Source: Liolophura sinensis (lineage: Eukaryota; Mollusca; Polyplacophora; Chitonida; Chitonidae). From it: a stretch of DNA of 64,000 nucleotides. Positions within the stretch are counted from its first letter, which is position 1; the number at the start of each line of letters is the position of its first letter. Positions 1 to 13,200 of the stretch are shown here, in pieces. The translations under genes and the position numbers were made by a program. The stretch covers positions 68,360,984 through 68,424,983 of the forward strand of contig NC_088300.1 in the NCBI RefSeq assembly GCF_032854445.1, read 5' to 3'. The notes under the pieces were generated by a model. It was not told where the DNA came from. It worked only from the letters and a program-made list of their open reading frames with translations, and did no database searches.

Positions 1-75
1 AACATACATCACCTGCTTAAGGGGAGATAGGATTTTATCAGTGTACTCTAACATGGCCTTTTCTCTTCACCCTAG

Positions 76-171
76 GCGAGAAACTTCATGAGGGACCAGA
101 TGAAGATAGGACACGATGTGTTTTTTTACCACAGCAACTGTAAAGAACCGGGCATAGCTGGAATATGCAAG
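76..171 (+). CDS. THYN1: THYN1 exon (first in window)
   Basis: This 96-bp phase-0 exon encodes 32 residues including FYHSNCKEPGIAG, the most conserved stretch of the EVE domain. The acceptor is cctag before 76 and the donor is gtatga at 172. Confidence 0.92.
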
Positions 172-3100
172 GTATGAGCAAGATTTGTGTGTGAGGTTTG
201 AGGACCAGGAGTCAGGGAGATGCTGTTAAAGTTTGTGGTACATATATGATAACACAGACACCTACACGGACAACATTATGACACATGCACTGTACACTGA
301 GGAACAAGAATTCGTCAGAAAGAGCATACCTTCAGTGTTTTCTTCCATTTTTTTCTTTTGTGTATAATCTTTGGAGATGTGCCTTTTTTTTTCATGTTTG
401 TTTATGAATTTGTTTGACGGTTACCAAGAGCTATATCAGGTGGACTAGTTGATAACTCAGTGGTGTTGGCATTGAGAAATATATATATAAAAAATGAATG
501 ATCTCTTAGGTCAGATGTTACTTCATGTGACACACTATTTATAGTGTCACAGAGACTTCAGAGTTGGAGTCAAAGTCCTTATCTCGCTTTGGTTGAAGGC
601 AAATGCCTGAATGAGTATGGCTTTACGCCACATTGGCAATATTTCAGTCATGTCGTGGTGACAACAATTTGAGAACAGGTGGCCGTTCAGGTTTTCGATA
701 TGGTAATGAGAACATCCAAATTTAGAGAAAAATGTTCAGACATGTTTAAAGAAGAACCAGAACAGTTAAAAATCAAAAACCACTTTCAGGCAAAGAATCC
801 CCTGTGACCATTGAGGTAATTGCCTGCATCCATTATAAACCCATTAGTAAATATCATCAACCATATGTGGGAATTGGAAACAGTTCTCACCAAAAATAGG
901 TTCAATATTCATTATTAACTTTGTGGTGACAATTCATTGGTAAACTGTTAAGGTAATAACTTTCAGTCCATCCTAGACTGGAGTTGTCTCATGCATATAG
1001 TGCATAGAAAGGCACCTCATTGGATTGATCAAGGTCCAAGAGCGATAACTGACCTGGACCGTTTATTCTGGGTTAATGGCTGGTCCACAAATGTCTCTTT
1101 CAGTGCATAGATTCTGATATATTGCGCAGTGTACAGCACAACTCAGCCTAAAAGTCAATTGCTTACTGTTTGTATCCAGCTTGGAAATACTGAATAATGC
1201 TCCACTAGGACTTGACAAACCCTCTACTGGGCTGTGTCAGAAACGTGCTAAGGTGCAAAGGATTGTGGTAGGAAGGTGTGAATATGGTTCTGTTTTGCAG
1301 ACATATCCTAGTTTGCAAGTGTAGGTGCAGTCTCCTTGTTTCAGCTATTTGAACATATACTCGCCATGAAAAGCGTAAAGTTTGTCTTGCAATGTGTAAC
1401 CTACATCTGCACAAACAAAATCAACTTCATTTAAGGAGTACATACATGTATGGGATTCAAGTCTCTGAATGGTTTCGATGGTCGCCGTACTAATTTTGAT
1501 ATACATTTATAGTATTCCACATAGAACCATGCAACAGATATTTTATCATAAACTGGCCAAATCTTTGCATAGATGTCACACACCAAAGCGACTTTCTTAT
1601 GAATAGCACGTGCAATAGCATGCGCTCACCGCCGAGGACATCGCCCTATCACAGGCAGACAGCAGTCTTGTGTGGCCGTGCCTCCACGTGATTTTTCACG
1701 CCCATGTCTTATCATTTGTCACGTTCGTATAACCTAGCCACAGCAATCAGTTTTTTTTAGTCTTGTCTGGAGTGTTGACGAAGTTTTCAAGATTAGCCTA
1801 CGTCAGTAATCCTCTATACAGACATGCTCAGTTACTGACCGAATTGTTACCCGGAAAGTTATACAGAAGAGGGATTTATACAGAAACAGTGAATTCAGCC
1901 CCAGCAGCCAGATTTGAGAGATTAATTTATTCCTATTGTTTATGATTGTCAAGACCATACAGTGTGTGTCAGTTAATAAAGTTTGACACTCGTGAGTATT
2001 ATTTACCTATTCCAATACAACATGCCTGTTCTTCTTCAATTTTGGCAAAGTGTCAGTGCTGGACACTAAGTCTGCCTGAGTTCTTCAAGGTCTATGCATG
2101 ACACTTTCGAATATTTTAATTAAGCCTGGGGTTAAGATAAGGATTATTCAAATTCACAAATAAAATTTGATATCTAAATTCATCTGGGTGTTGGTCCAAA
2201 TCGTGTATAAATTTAACACAGAGTCAGAATAGAAAATATTTAAGGGACTTTGTGCCTGCTAAGCCAGAAATTTGAATAATGTGTAAATTGGTGCAGATTG
2301 GAAAGTATTATTTCTTTTTCTGTGAGAAAAAACCTTTCGAATGAATAATTTTTTTGGCCTTCATGCATTTACTATATGGTTTTGTACAAATTACAAACCC
2401 TCCAGTGACATATAGATAAAATTTATCCTGCCCTGTATGTTTTTTTTTTTTTACTACATGTACTCCTGTACATGAAATTCCTATTGTAATACTGCATTGT
2501 TGTTGTACATTGTTGCTCACATGGCGTGTCAGCATCAAAGTCTCAATTTGGTCTGCTAAATCACTGAGTGGCAGATAATTTTTCACTGGCAAATTTCACT
2601 CCCACAACGAGGAAAACCTACAGAAGAAACGAAAGATATTTATCCCTCTTTTAATTTGTTATGGGAGGTGAAGAATGAGCTAATTTTAGCAGTCGCATTT
2701 ACATGTAGCCCGTCGCATTACAAATTTAGCGTAGACTCGTTGGTAAATCATTATTTAAAAGAACTATATTTTCTGTCGTCAACTTTCCAGAGCCAGCGCA
2801 TAGGCCTACCTAATTACTGACTCTGCAGGTAACTGTCTGTCTACAGGCCCTGTACAAACTCTCTACAAGACCACTAGGATCGCGCTAATCTCCTGCTTGG
2901 TTTTGACTTTTAGCCCGAGCTATGCTGTATTGGCATACAAGCTGGTACACAAGTATTATACTGATATTATATATTATAGTATTATACTGACAAGAAAATA
3001 CCAGGTGTTTTCAGCTTTATTTACATGGCCATTTCTATAATTATGATAGAGGTGAGATAGGGGAAAAGGGAAAACAAATTCAAAATTGTAGCATAGGTTA

Positions 3101-6100
3101 ACTCAGCTGAATCCCAGCACTGCATAGCTGTTCATTATCAGTGTTTTGAAGGTGACACTTTTGGTGACTGGTGAATGACATGAACCAGTGAGTCAGCATG
3201 GAATCAGTGCAAACTACAACATTATGAATATATGGGCAGTATTAGGTAGTACATAAAGTAGTATTTTCTGAATATATCTGAAAAGAAAGTACATGTAGTA
3301 TACCAAGACTTTGGTGAAGCCAGTGTAGGGTTAATGAGTTCAGTGTTATTTTAGTCTGGGAAAAGTGGTAGGATCTAATTTCACTTCCCCATTGGGGCCG
3401 AGATATGTAATTAACAGCATAGGACTGTGTCATGAAAAGTGGACTTTTGAACTGTGAGAGTACACGTCTTGCGATACACTAAAGATACACAGTCTAGGCC
3501 TCAAGGATCATTCTGATTGTTTCACCAAACTGAAATTAGTTAGTCGGGCACCCAGATCAAAAGTTTAATTACTGTAAAGGGTATCCACCCCCCACCACCC
3601 AAAAAAAAAACAACAAAAAAAAAACAAAACTAATTCATTGACTTTGTTATTTTCAATCAGTACAGGAATTATGTATGCAACTAGCTGGGCAGTCTTTGAA
3701 ATTATACTTGTATGCAACACCCTGCTAATAGTTCCTTGTGATTGAGTCTGTTGGGGTATCATTTGTTCCATTTCATGTATTATTAAATATTTCATTATTT
3801 TATCAATGGAAAGAAGCTGAATGTGTTTTAAAGTTAGAAATTCAGGTCTGAGTATTGATTTCTGACCTGGTCACTTGCATCCTAGTGAAAAAGAAGTAGA
3901 TATTATTTGTTTGGGATATTTGAGAAAGTCAGTGTTATATTGAGGAATGGCAAGCACTTGAGCTTTGAAGGCAGCTTTAAGACAGCACAACTGTAATGGT
4001 CCCTTAATTCAAGCCATTGAAGCTCAATTGAAAGGCCGTTATTTACCATGGGGAGTAAAATAAACCAGTATTACCCAGCAGGCATGTTAATTAGTGAGCT
4101 ATGCTGAGTGGAGTATTACCAAAATATATACAAGCTGGGCTCTTTGTCAGCAATCCTTTTGGTAGAGTTATGTGGACCATGCACAGTTTGACAGGAAAAC
4201 ACCAAGTTCTTGTGACTTCTGGGAAGATATTGGCAAGTGTGTGGGACAACTATTCGTGATGAGAAGCATCAGATTACACTGATTTAATAAAGAAAACCAA
4301 GAACACTGTAACTTATCTGCAATTACATAAATGCCAAAATAATTCGGAAGAAACCAGATGTGTGTATATGTTCTTGAAAAATCGTCCATGCTGTGGTGAG
4401 TACGTGCTTGCACATCAGTTGTCTATGATGACTAACTGCAGGAGGAACTGTTCATTCCCCTTTGTTAAAATCAATAGTGTTTCAACCATGAAAATGCTAA
4501 TTTACTATTCGGTATGATATTTACATTCACATCTTATTTTAAGGTCAGAAGTATAAGTGAATTTGTCTTTATTACAGATAGTCAAGGAGAGCTATGTAGA
4601 CCATACGCAGTTTGACAGGAAAGATCCTCACTATGACAGGTATGTTCCGTCTATAACAGAAATTTAGGCTGAACAGGTTTTCCAAGCCATCTCATATTTA
4701 GCATGGTAATGCAGTCAGGCAGCACTATATTGGGATGAGCCTGCAACTAGGAGATGCCATTGAGATGTATGACTGAAAAGTGAAATATTCTTGAGTACGG
4801 CATAAAACACCAATCAAATAAATACATTAATGAGGGCTAGTCTTGAACATCTAATTATCCTTTATGTTTTGCAGTTAAAAGGGACCTCCCGTTATGCTCT
4901 AGCTTTGTTGTGTGAGCATGTGTGCACATGCCCCGATATAAAATGCATGTACATTGTAGTCTGCATGCATCTCATGTTTTTTTGTAGATCTGCAAAACCG
5001 GACAACCCCCGCTGGTTTATGGTGGATGTTCAGTATGTGCGCATGCTGAAGAGGTTCATCCCATTATCTGAGCTCAAGCAATATCACCTGAGGCACAAGA
5101 CGGAGGGCGGGCCCCTGAAGGGTGTGGCACTGTTTACCAGGGCCAGACTCTCTGTACAGCCACTTACACAAGGTTTGTACATGTACCATCATCTGCCCAG
5201 TCCGTTAAGTATGGGCTTGTTCAGTATCAGATAAAGCCTCTGCGCCTTAAGCAAGCTGCTTGCTCTATATCTGAATACATTTCTTAGTTATCATCAGCAG
5301 TGATATGGCGTTAAACAACAATCAAATAAATATCATCAGTTTTTTGTCATCTGTTCTTATTTGGAAGGATATTTATTTTGGGGATTTTGTTGTCACATTC
5401 TAATAATGTAATAACAGTTTTTGTCATTTAAATATTATCAGAGCAAAAAAACCTCTCCGAACAGAAATGACTACTCCACTTGTGTGGCCAAGTGTCTGAT
5501 ATATTTTCATCACTGTCAGATGACAAAGAAGAAGTTGTTTCAGTGTTGAACGTTTTCCTGCCCAAAATTACAATTTAATTAAGTACCCTAAATGACCTAA
5601 AATTTAGCCAACAAAAGGGCATTTTCAGAGGCAAATAAATGTCGCAAAATATTATTTTTGGTGGTGAAACTTACCATTTTTGCAGTAGAATATCATCCCA
5701 TGCTCCAAGCAAACCTCAAAACACCTTTCTAAAATCAACAGAATTCTCAGAATCGGGAAAAATGGGCAAGGTAGTCATGGACGATTTTGGTCATTAAGGG
5801 TAGTTATATTGACAGGCTGGGGAAAGTCTCATTTGTGAAGTTTGTATTCAGTTCGAGAAACTTTGTCACCGTTGAAGGTGCCATTCTTTGCGTGTGTGTC
5901 GCTACGATAATTCGTCTGTAATTTTTTTGAATTTTTCACAAATCACACCCTGCTGTATGAGCTGTAGAATGAAAAATCATATGAAGTTTTATCAGAATTA
6001 CTGCATCATCACATACATCTTCATTTGATTTTTCACCAAATTTGTACAACAGATTGGTTAGTTTGTGAAAAATGCATTTATTTTGTTAAATTATGAAAGA

Positions 6101-6556
6101 CCTATTGTAACTGTCTACATGTATTGCTTATGGTGTGAGTGGCAAGTGTTTCCAATGTAGGCTGCACTACAGGTAAATACATGCTGACACATCAGTACAA
6201 CCGTTTTTGATATCATTACCTAAAGTGTAACTGCTACTAAAGTTGACCTGATCAGTCTGTGGCTTGTGTTTAGCACTTCTTACTGTTCATACACAAGGAT
6301 TTAAAGGCCAGAGGACAAATCTGTTGTCCACACCCCTCACATAGCTTCTGACAGACTAGTACTTGGCTGACTGGGTCACCGTTTAAGGCTCATTGTTTTA
6401 GCACAGCCTATTACCTTAACTTTGACCTTATGAGAGAGTGTGTAACTTCTCCCTCAGGAAAAACTCAACTGGTTTGCTAAAACTGTGGCAGGGTGGTAAC
6501 CCAGTTTCTTCTCCCAGAACCACAGGAGTTCTGTCCTGAGTGGTCGTGTGTGTATG

Positions 6557-6591
<35 letters not shown>

Positions 6592-6687
6592 TCTCATGAA
6601 CCATGGCACTAGTCATCTTACACAGTTGTCCTTCTTTCACTTTCAGAAGAGTGGGATTTTATACTATCGCTGGAGAATGAAAAGTAA
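76..6687 (+). CDS. THYN1: THYN1 (thymocyte nuclear protein 1, EVE domain), 3' four exons
   Basis: Four exons (76-171, 4578-4639, 4988-5172, 6647-6687) join in one frame with GT-AG introns to give 127 residues and a TAA stop. The gene is partial: the start codon and N-terminal exons lie before position 1. The product is recognised from runs that match animal THYN1 closely, including FYHSNCKEPGIAG, VDHTQFDRK, NPRWFMVDVQ, KRFIPLSELK and RLSVQPLTQ. These form the C-terminal part of the EVE domain, a PUA-like fold that accommodates modified bases in nucleic acid. THYN1 is a nuclear protein, reported to bind 5-hydroxymethylcytosine, with an unclear cell role. The ending EEWDFILSLENEK is the usual short tail, so the C-terminus is complete. 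The first intron holds a decayed copy of the second exon. No clear poly(A) signal lies close to the stop. Confidence 0.93.
595..672 (+). repeat. Degenerate SINE-like fragment
   Basis: The stretch around GGCTTTACGCCACATTGGC and the following CAATATTTCAGTCATGTCG resembles the conserved core shared by several molluscan SINE families. No tRNA-like head is visible. Confidence 0.4.
4166..4199 (+). pseudogene. Decayed duplicate of a THYN1 exon
   Basis: About 29 of 34 bases match the real exon at 4584-4620, and it would read SYVDHAQFDRK against SYVDHTQFDRK. The similarity fades on both sides. The presumed acceptor-side sequence carries an in-frame TAG, and the donor sequence is not preserved, so it is probably a dead partial exon duplication. 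Confidence 0.65.
4578..4639 (+). CDS. THYN1: THYN1 exon (second in window)
   Basis: This 62-bp exon encodes IVKESYVDHTQFDRKDPHYD and ends in phase 2 at gtatgt. The acceptor is tttattacag. A mutated duplicate lies about 410 bp upstream, at 4166-4199. Confidence 0.92.
4778..4826 (+). repeat. SINE family A, 3' fragment
   Basis: It contains AAGTGAAATATTCTTGAGTA followed by a CACCAATCAAATAAATA tail. It is only the 3' end of the element, in the short THYN1 intron. A similar tail remnant is at 5307-5332. Confidence 0.8.
4988..5172 (+). CDS. THYN1: THYN1 exon (third in window)
   Basis: This 185-bp exon encodes the central EVE-domain strands, with NPRWFMVDVQ and RFIPLSELK. It enters in phase 2 after ttttttgtag and leaves in phase 1 at gtttgt. 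Confidence 0.93.
6551..6592. repeat. (TA)n microsatellite
   Basis: About 20 TA units, interrupted by TG, in the last THYN1 intron about 55 bp before the final exon. Confidence 0.95.
6647..6687 (+). CDS. THYN1: THYN1 last coding exon
   Basis: The acceptor ctttcactttcag is followed by 13 codons (EEWDFILSLENEK) and TAA. The first Glu codon is split with the preceding exon, and the residues match the family C-terminus. Confidence 0.9.
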
Positions 6688-7354
6688 GGCATGTGGAGAA
6701 AGGCCACAGATCTGGTGTAATACCTTATTGTATTATAGCCCCACCCTAGGGAAATCTCAGATTCCAGGATCCTTGGCATCCTGGACTCCTGGAGAGACCT
6801 TAACTACTGCATTGAACTGACCAACACATGCTGAATGGACTGTTCTACTTTCCAACCCAGAGAATGTATAAATATAGAAGGCAAAGTGAAAGTGGACCAA
6901 GCACTAGAGTTGTCTGCTTACCTTAGCCTAAACTTAACCCAGATGAGAAAGTGCATCAGTGATAGATGCTGACCATGTGTGAGCTGATGCTGTACAGATG
7001 GGAGTTGGATGTGAGAACTGACACTAAAACAGTTGGCTCATTCTGTCACACTATTCATCAACTGGACACCTATTGTAAACCTCTTTACCACCACTATACT
7101 TTATCACTAGTGAACTGTTCCCCATCAGCAGCCCAATCCATTGCATGAGTTTTTAACTGAATGCGAGTACATGCACCCTACACCACGATAGAGAATATAT
7201 ACTCAAAATTATAACCTCCCAGAAGACGACTTGTATTTACCTGCATTTTCACACATGTGACTTTTAATTTCAACCATTGTGTGGTGTGCGTATCTTACCA
7301 GTGAAATTAGGGAAGTAAAGTTTTTGAAAGTTTTAATTTTGATTTTAATTTTTG

Positions 7355-7530
7355 AGTGAGTGATTGGGGTTTAACGTCGTACTTAACAATTTTTCAGTCA
7401 TATGACGCCGAGGGAATCCCTAGATGTGCCTCCTTGTTGCAGGACGGATTTCCACTGCTCTTTAATCTAGTGCTGCTTCACTGAGACGCCTTGCCTTACC
7501 AGTAGATCTCAAATGATAGTGGTGCTAATG
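7355..7530 (-). repeat. SINE family B, 3' part, diverged
   Basis: It starts (on +) with a GAGTGAGTGATTGGGGTTTA motif and includes CAGTCATATGAC and CAGTGCTGCTTCACTGAG-like sequence. It is a reverse-orientation relative of the copies at 23649 and 49784, clearly older. Confidence 0.75.
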
Positions 7531-8299
7531 GCCACAGAGATTTTACAGTTAATTAGTGCCCTCATTTTACTGTGGGCCAGATGTAATAGTAGGAATCTTC
7601 AGCATGACATTCCAGTGAGGCAGCATCAAGTGTGCATTATGACCATCTCCTGCAAGAATACATTGTCCTGGTAATACCAACTTGTTAAAAACAGCGTTGG
7701 ACTGAAATAAGCACACAGCTGGATAACTGTTTTTTTTTAACATGATTTTATAAAATGTGATAAGAAAATCGTTAGCTTTTTCCCTCTACTATTAAATATA
7801 ACTGTATACTTAAACTCTTGAGCTGTGTAAAAAGTTTGTGTTTGCCTCCGTGTGTGTAAACACAGCTGTGCTGTGAAATCTTTTTTCGTCACTGCAGTAT
7901 TTACGATAATTGATAAGATAGCTACATCCCAAACAATCTCCTGGGTGTGGAGGGCAGGCTAGTGTTCACACTCCCACACAGATCACTCGGAAAACCTATC
8001 TCACAACCACGGTAATAACACAACTATGTGGACGGTCAGAGATGGGCAAGCCTCAAACAAATGAGTCATGGTATTTCCTTGAAATTCTGCGGCAGTCCGT
8101 CTGCCCTGTAATCGATACTATATTGGCATGTTGTTATCAGTAAGTATACAGGTCTTTGCAACCTTTTTTTCTGAAGTCTAGGGACGTTTTAGGTACACTA
8201 AACCATGTTAAATCATGCAGTGACCATGCAGGCGATGAATAAACGGTTTTGATAGGAAAACTCACCTGAATTATAAGGAAACATTCTGATGAACATAGT

Positions 8300-8603
8300 C
8301 ACCTATATAATGGTCATCATGTGTTTAGAGTCTTTGCCAGTGCTGAAGTAGTATTCTAATCACCGATATCATGGTCATCGTCTGACTAGAATCTGCGGGT
8401 ACTTGTATGCTATTCTGTTCAGCGATATCATGGTCATCATGTGCCTATAGAATCGTTGCAGGTACTTGCACACTATTCTAATCACTGATATCTTGGTAAT
8501 TGTGTGCTTAGAATCTTTGCAGGTACTTGTATTCTATTCTATTCACCGATACCATGGTCATCATGTGGTTAGAATCTGCGAGGGTACTTGTGTACTATTC
8601 GCC
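8300..8603. repeat. Minisatellite, about 61-bp unit, 5 copies
   Basis: Five imperfect units each carry CACCGATATCATGGTCATC, then a TAGAATCTTTGCAGGTACTTG-like segment and CTATTCTAAT. The units differ by substitutions and short indels. Confidence 0.85.
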
Positions 8604-9550
8604 TCTGTTTACCTTTAATCTGTTCATTCTGAATTTGGTAAGATGGCGCCTGAATATGCTTGTACTTTGAACAGGAAAATAGGGCCAATAGCTGTAGCCG
8701 GAGCATTGAATGGATTTTTCTGGAAGATGGTTTGCCTTAGACTGATGGGACGGGAAGTTCGAATCCAACTCTTATGTACAAATTCGGTTGCCGTTTAATG
8801 GAAATTTGCCATGAAGTAATGACATCTCACCATAAACTTGATCGCCCTGTCGATGAGTAAAATGCACATATTCAAGAATACAGCGTGAATTAATAATAAT
8901 AATTATTAAAAATAAAATCATAAATCGAACGAAAAGAACAGAATATTGTGGCGAAGTATATATCATATATGGATAATCACAGAACCCCACAATGTTATAA
9001 GTGAAAAAAAGAAACATGGTTTGTTATAATATTGTTTTTTTTATTTTTTTTATGTCAAGACCGATTCTGAAACAAATCATTTTCCAAGGTACTGCGTTAA
9101 ATAAACAATGTATATCGGATGCTTTTTCAACGGATACTGAATGATGGTGACAAATGTTGGTGTCGGAAAGCTGATTAGAGTCACAGTTTCATGGTATGGT
9201 ACACGGCATGTATCACTTTGATTATTGTGATATCAGTTTTGCGTGGTTTAATCCATCCGGGATGAGCTTATGTTTCTCTTGGCGCCGATCTTGCATGTTT
9301 TCAAGTCTCATTCTCAGTCTTCCGACATCAAGCCGCTAATCTTTGCTCTGAGCTCAGCATCTAACATTCCTAGTTCAACAGTGTGATACACAGTAGTAAA
9401 TACCTCTAACGCTGGATCGTTAATGGTATTTTTGAACGAGCTGACACTCTATGAACTGTAATCCTTTAAATTGAACACCTTTTGAATGATATCATGTTAT
9501 TGCAACATAATACGATATAGACAACACAATAACCCGTTACACCCATAAAC

Positions 9551-9635
9551 AACCCGGGCAGAGCCCAGGTGAAGCCACGACCATCCTCGGGTAGCTTCAG
9601 ACCTTCCTACGTACGCCCAGAGAGAAAGCCAGTAG
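9551..9635 (-). repeat. SINE family A, internal fragment
   Basis: It contains CCCGGGCAGAGCCCAGGTGA, CACGACCATCC and ACCTTCCTACGTACG, which correspond to the middle of a reverse-oriented family-A element. Confidence 0.7.
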
Positions 9636-12600
9636 GAGTTTAATGGGTTACACCAAGCAAAGAGGAAGAAACAGTATTCTGTTACTTTAACAGATACTTG
9701 TAAAGTGATGCAACGCGTGTGCAAGGTGGGCATTTTATTTCCCACATTCTCCATCTAGCTCGCACCTATACCAGATGTATAATGCAAAGCATGTTTATCG
9801 GCAGTTTTCAGCATCATGCTAATTAACTCTTGACCTTATACTACAATCACTTTGTTTGCTAGCATGAATAATTCAACAACAGATTAGTTTTAATAATATA
9901 TATATAAACACGAAAAAATGCCAGATTCTTGATCGATCTTTTATATTAGTGTGGGTCCTTTGTAACATTGATCATCTGGACAAATATGTCCACATTATGT
10001 CAAAAAGTAGACTCGATGCAGGTCTGCGCATGTTCCAGAATAAATTGGTAAAGCATAACAGCAAGGTGGTATTTAGTTCCATTGTGTTGACACCTTTTAG
10101 TAGATACCAAGCGCGGATCTCAGTGAATGCATACACACATGTTGTTAATATGCCATAATTCAACCAAATGACGCTTATCTTTCATGATTGAAGTAGGCCT
10201 ACCCTTCGTAAAGGTGTCCACGGTCTGGACATATAAACCTTTGCCTAATATCTTATTATATGGGCCACTTGAAGAACAGTTATATACACTCTACATTGTC
10301 GCTATCAAAATAGTCTTAAGTACATGTGCCGGTTTAATTCACGTCCAAATCCCCAGTACTCCTTTCCTGTACATAGATGCCTACTTGAGATTTTCACGCT
10401 ATCAGCGATCTAGCTAGCCAACACACGGGCGAAATGTGTCCTGTCGCGTGGTGGCCACGTGCTGCTATAGCTGACTGATGGCCTTAGATTTGCGTCAGCG
10501 TCGTGGGGTGTCCTATAGATGTGGTGGGATTGTGGTCGTATAGAGTATATACGAGTAAATAACGAGAGAGTTCTCATTCCAGGGCTGTTCTGTAAACTTT
10601 TAGGTATATATAGTATGGCCCTAGCACTTATATCATGCAGGATATACACGATGCATACCATTAAAAAAAAAGTTGCGTAGAGTAATTATGGCGGCGAGGA
10701 AGACCGTAAGTTACATAACGGGACCATATGCAATCTGTGAATAAAACATTACCTTTATATATGTGTATATATACACACACACTGGCGTGATTTTATCTGG
10801 TTTATTTTTACATTTACATTGTTGCAAGGTGTAGCCGATTGTCTTCCCTGCACTTCCTACATCTGCGTTTTCCCGCCTTTTTGTACGATCGTGAGGTTCC
10901 GTCGATATAGCATCGGTTGATAGAATCATGCTTTCTGTATCACATTACCCAATCAACTCGTCGTAGACGAGCGTACAACTGACGAGGAGCGATCAAATCT
11001 CGGTGCATCTGTAGTGTTTTCTGAAGGCAGGTCTTCTTTACAAGATGCCGCCAACAGCTGTGCTGTGTAGTTGTGCGAACCGTTCGGCTTGTGTTATCAG
11101 TATAGTCCATTATTATAGCGTGTACAGAGAGTATGTCAGCTTTCCACCCTATTTGTTTAAGAGCCGTTACTCCATGATTTGAACAAACGTCCACAACCAG
11201 TTTTTCTGGCATGCGCCTGCGGTATCATTTAACAGGATTATCTTTATATCCAGTCCAACAATTCGTGCTCAAGGCGTTAAGTTGGACTGCAGTCAGCTTC
11301 AGGACATCACAACCGCGTGCCGGTATGACGCGCTTTGTCAAGTAAAAATAGGACGTACATGCTGGACCAATATAGCCGAAATTTTAGTCCACTCAAAATC
11401 GACATTTGTTAATTAAGATTCACAGCTGTTTATGTGGATTTTTAGTAATATACATCTCTATGTGCACTGTTTAAGTTTTTGAGTTTAGGGTTAGTTGATT
11501 CTAATTCTGTAAAGCCTCCATGGAATGTGAAATTAAACTTAACGCTTTCTGAAAAGATCCCTGCATTTACTTTAATTTTTTTTTACACATATGCTTATTA
11601 TTTATTAATAATGTAACCGTTTGTTTAAAAGGAAAATTTTGTTGTCTACCGCATGGAATTTATATACTACATGAATTGCAGATATATATGAAACGCTTAA
11701 CAATCTTCGTTAAAAATACATATTATTTCTCTGAGCAGCCCGCCTTCAGCGGCCTTCAGGAAAGAAATGTGTTTTTCTTTCATTTAATGTTCTATAGACG
11801 AGTATTCCTGAAAAAGACGATAAGTGTCGTTGGTATACCTTGTTCTGTGTGGTAAGTATACATATGCTTATATGCAACTTTTTCTCGATGTATGTAACAC
11901 GGTGAGGACACACGAGCACGAGGTTCAATCCCGGCCTTGGACGGGGAATTTGTAGATTCACTCTTCTGGTATTGTTCGTTGAGCATTGGTTGAAAATTGA
12001 CCTCAATCTTTTAAGTGAATAATTCACACCCATAGCATTAAACAAGTCTTAAACAAATACACAAACAAACAAGTAAATAGGTAAATAAATAGATAAATAA
12101 ATGAAATGCTTTGTGTGAATTTTAATAATCTGGCTATTTCTTATACATCAGTCATTGCAATAGGTTTATTTATATCATATTACGTATTTATGTAATAACT
12201 ACATAAATATGTAATCTCGCGAGATATGTTAGGTTAAGTAAATTACAAGCGAGAGACTTTGACAATGCTCCTTGATGTGACAGACGATGAGTCCTGTGTC
12301 GGGTACGCCTACGCACAGGCAGGGCGTTATAAATGACGCGTATACATTGTGTTGATAGAGGATGGTTATATATATAATGGACTGTTGTCTCAAAGCGTGA
12401 TGATTATTTATATAATGGACTGTTGTTTCAATGCGTGAGTAACGCGTTGAAAAATACATGTGGTTAGATGGCAGTATTTCCGGTCTTCAATACTGACTGT
12501 ACAGGTATTCTTAACACGGTGCATGGTATAGTCCTGTGTACCGTGGGAATTTTCTGTATAAAAAGTACTTAACTGTGCAAAAATTAACAGAATTTTATTC

Positions 12601-12714
12601 TTGTGTATTTTATATTACAGGCTCTTTTTGAAATACACTGTACGTATTTTTTTAGAATAATAGTAATATCCTATAGGCTTAGCTCCACAGTAAGCGATCC
12701 CGATTTCGACATTA

Positions 12715-12796
12715 CTCCCATCATAATGCTGGCCGCCATCATATAAGAGAATTATTCTTGAGTACGACGTAAAACACCAATCAAATCAATAAATGA
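12715..12796 (+). repeat. SINE family A, 3' fragment
   Basis: It has ATAATGCTGGCCGCC, then ATTCTTGAGTACGACGTAAA and a CACCAATCAAATCAATAAA tail. Confidence 0.8.
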
Positions 12797-12954
12797 ATAT
12801 TGTAGTAATGCATAAATGAAACACTATTTTCGTCAAAGTTAATCACATTTCTGAAAGTTTTATTCTGTGTTTGCGAGGACATATTCTCATACTGGATTCT
12901 TAGCAGCGGCAGGACTATACATGACTAAATTAATTGGTGACAGAAATTGACAAG

Positions 12955-12957
<3 letters not shown>

Positions 12958-12986
<29 letters not shown>
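12958..12986. repeat. (AT)n microsatellite
   Basis: About 14 AT units abutting the tail of the reverse family-A SINE that starts at 12991. Confidence 0.95.
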
Positions 12987-12990
<4 letters not shown>

Positions 12991-12992
<2 letters not shown>

Positions 12993-13200
12993 TTATTTAT
13001 TTATTTATTTGATTGGTGTTGATTGGCAGAGCCCGGGGGAAACTCACGACCATCTGCATGCTGCTGGCAGATCTTATAGTGTACGGCGGGTGAGGAAGCG
13101 GGCATGAGCAGGACATGAACTCACAACGACCGCACTGGTGGGGAGCTCCTGGATCATTACGCCTCGCTGGCGCGCTAACCACCTCGGCCACGGTGGCCCC
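12991..13200 (-). repeat. SINE family A, tRNA head present, internal deletion
   Basis: On the minus strand it begins GGGGCCACCGTGGCCGAGG, followed by GGTTAGCGCGCCAGCG (A-box-like) and GTGAGTTCATGTCC (B-box-like), and ends in an ATAAATAAATA tail. About 70 bp of the usual 3' body, including the ACGCCGTACTC region, is missing next to the tail. Confidence 0.85.

Larger units (their letters stand above)
172..4577 (+). other. THYN1 intron, mostly unannotated
   Basis: This long intron contains a weak SINE-like stretch near 595-672 and the decayed exon copy at 4166-4199. Otherwise it holds AT-rich sequence with short poly-A/T tracts (for example 2440-2452 and 3600-3628) in which no coding or RNA signal was seen. 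Confidence 0.6.

Noticed and set aside
10940-11212. 90-residue minus-strand open frame (MPEKLVVDVCSNHG...)
   Set aside because: There are no recognisable domain, neighbouring exons or splice signals; the length is within chance expectation.
11746-12045. 99-residue minus-strand open frame
   Set aside because: It looks non-coding: no domain, overlapping open frames in two phases, and no splice partners.
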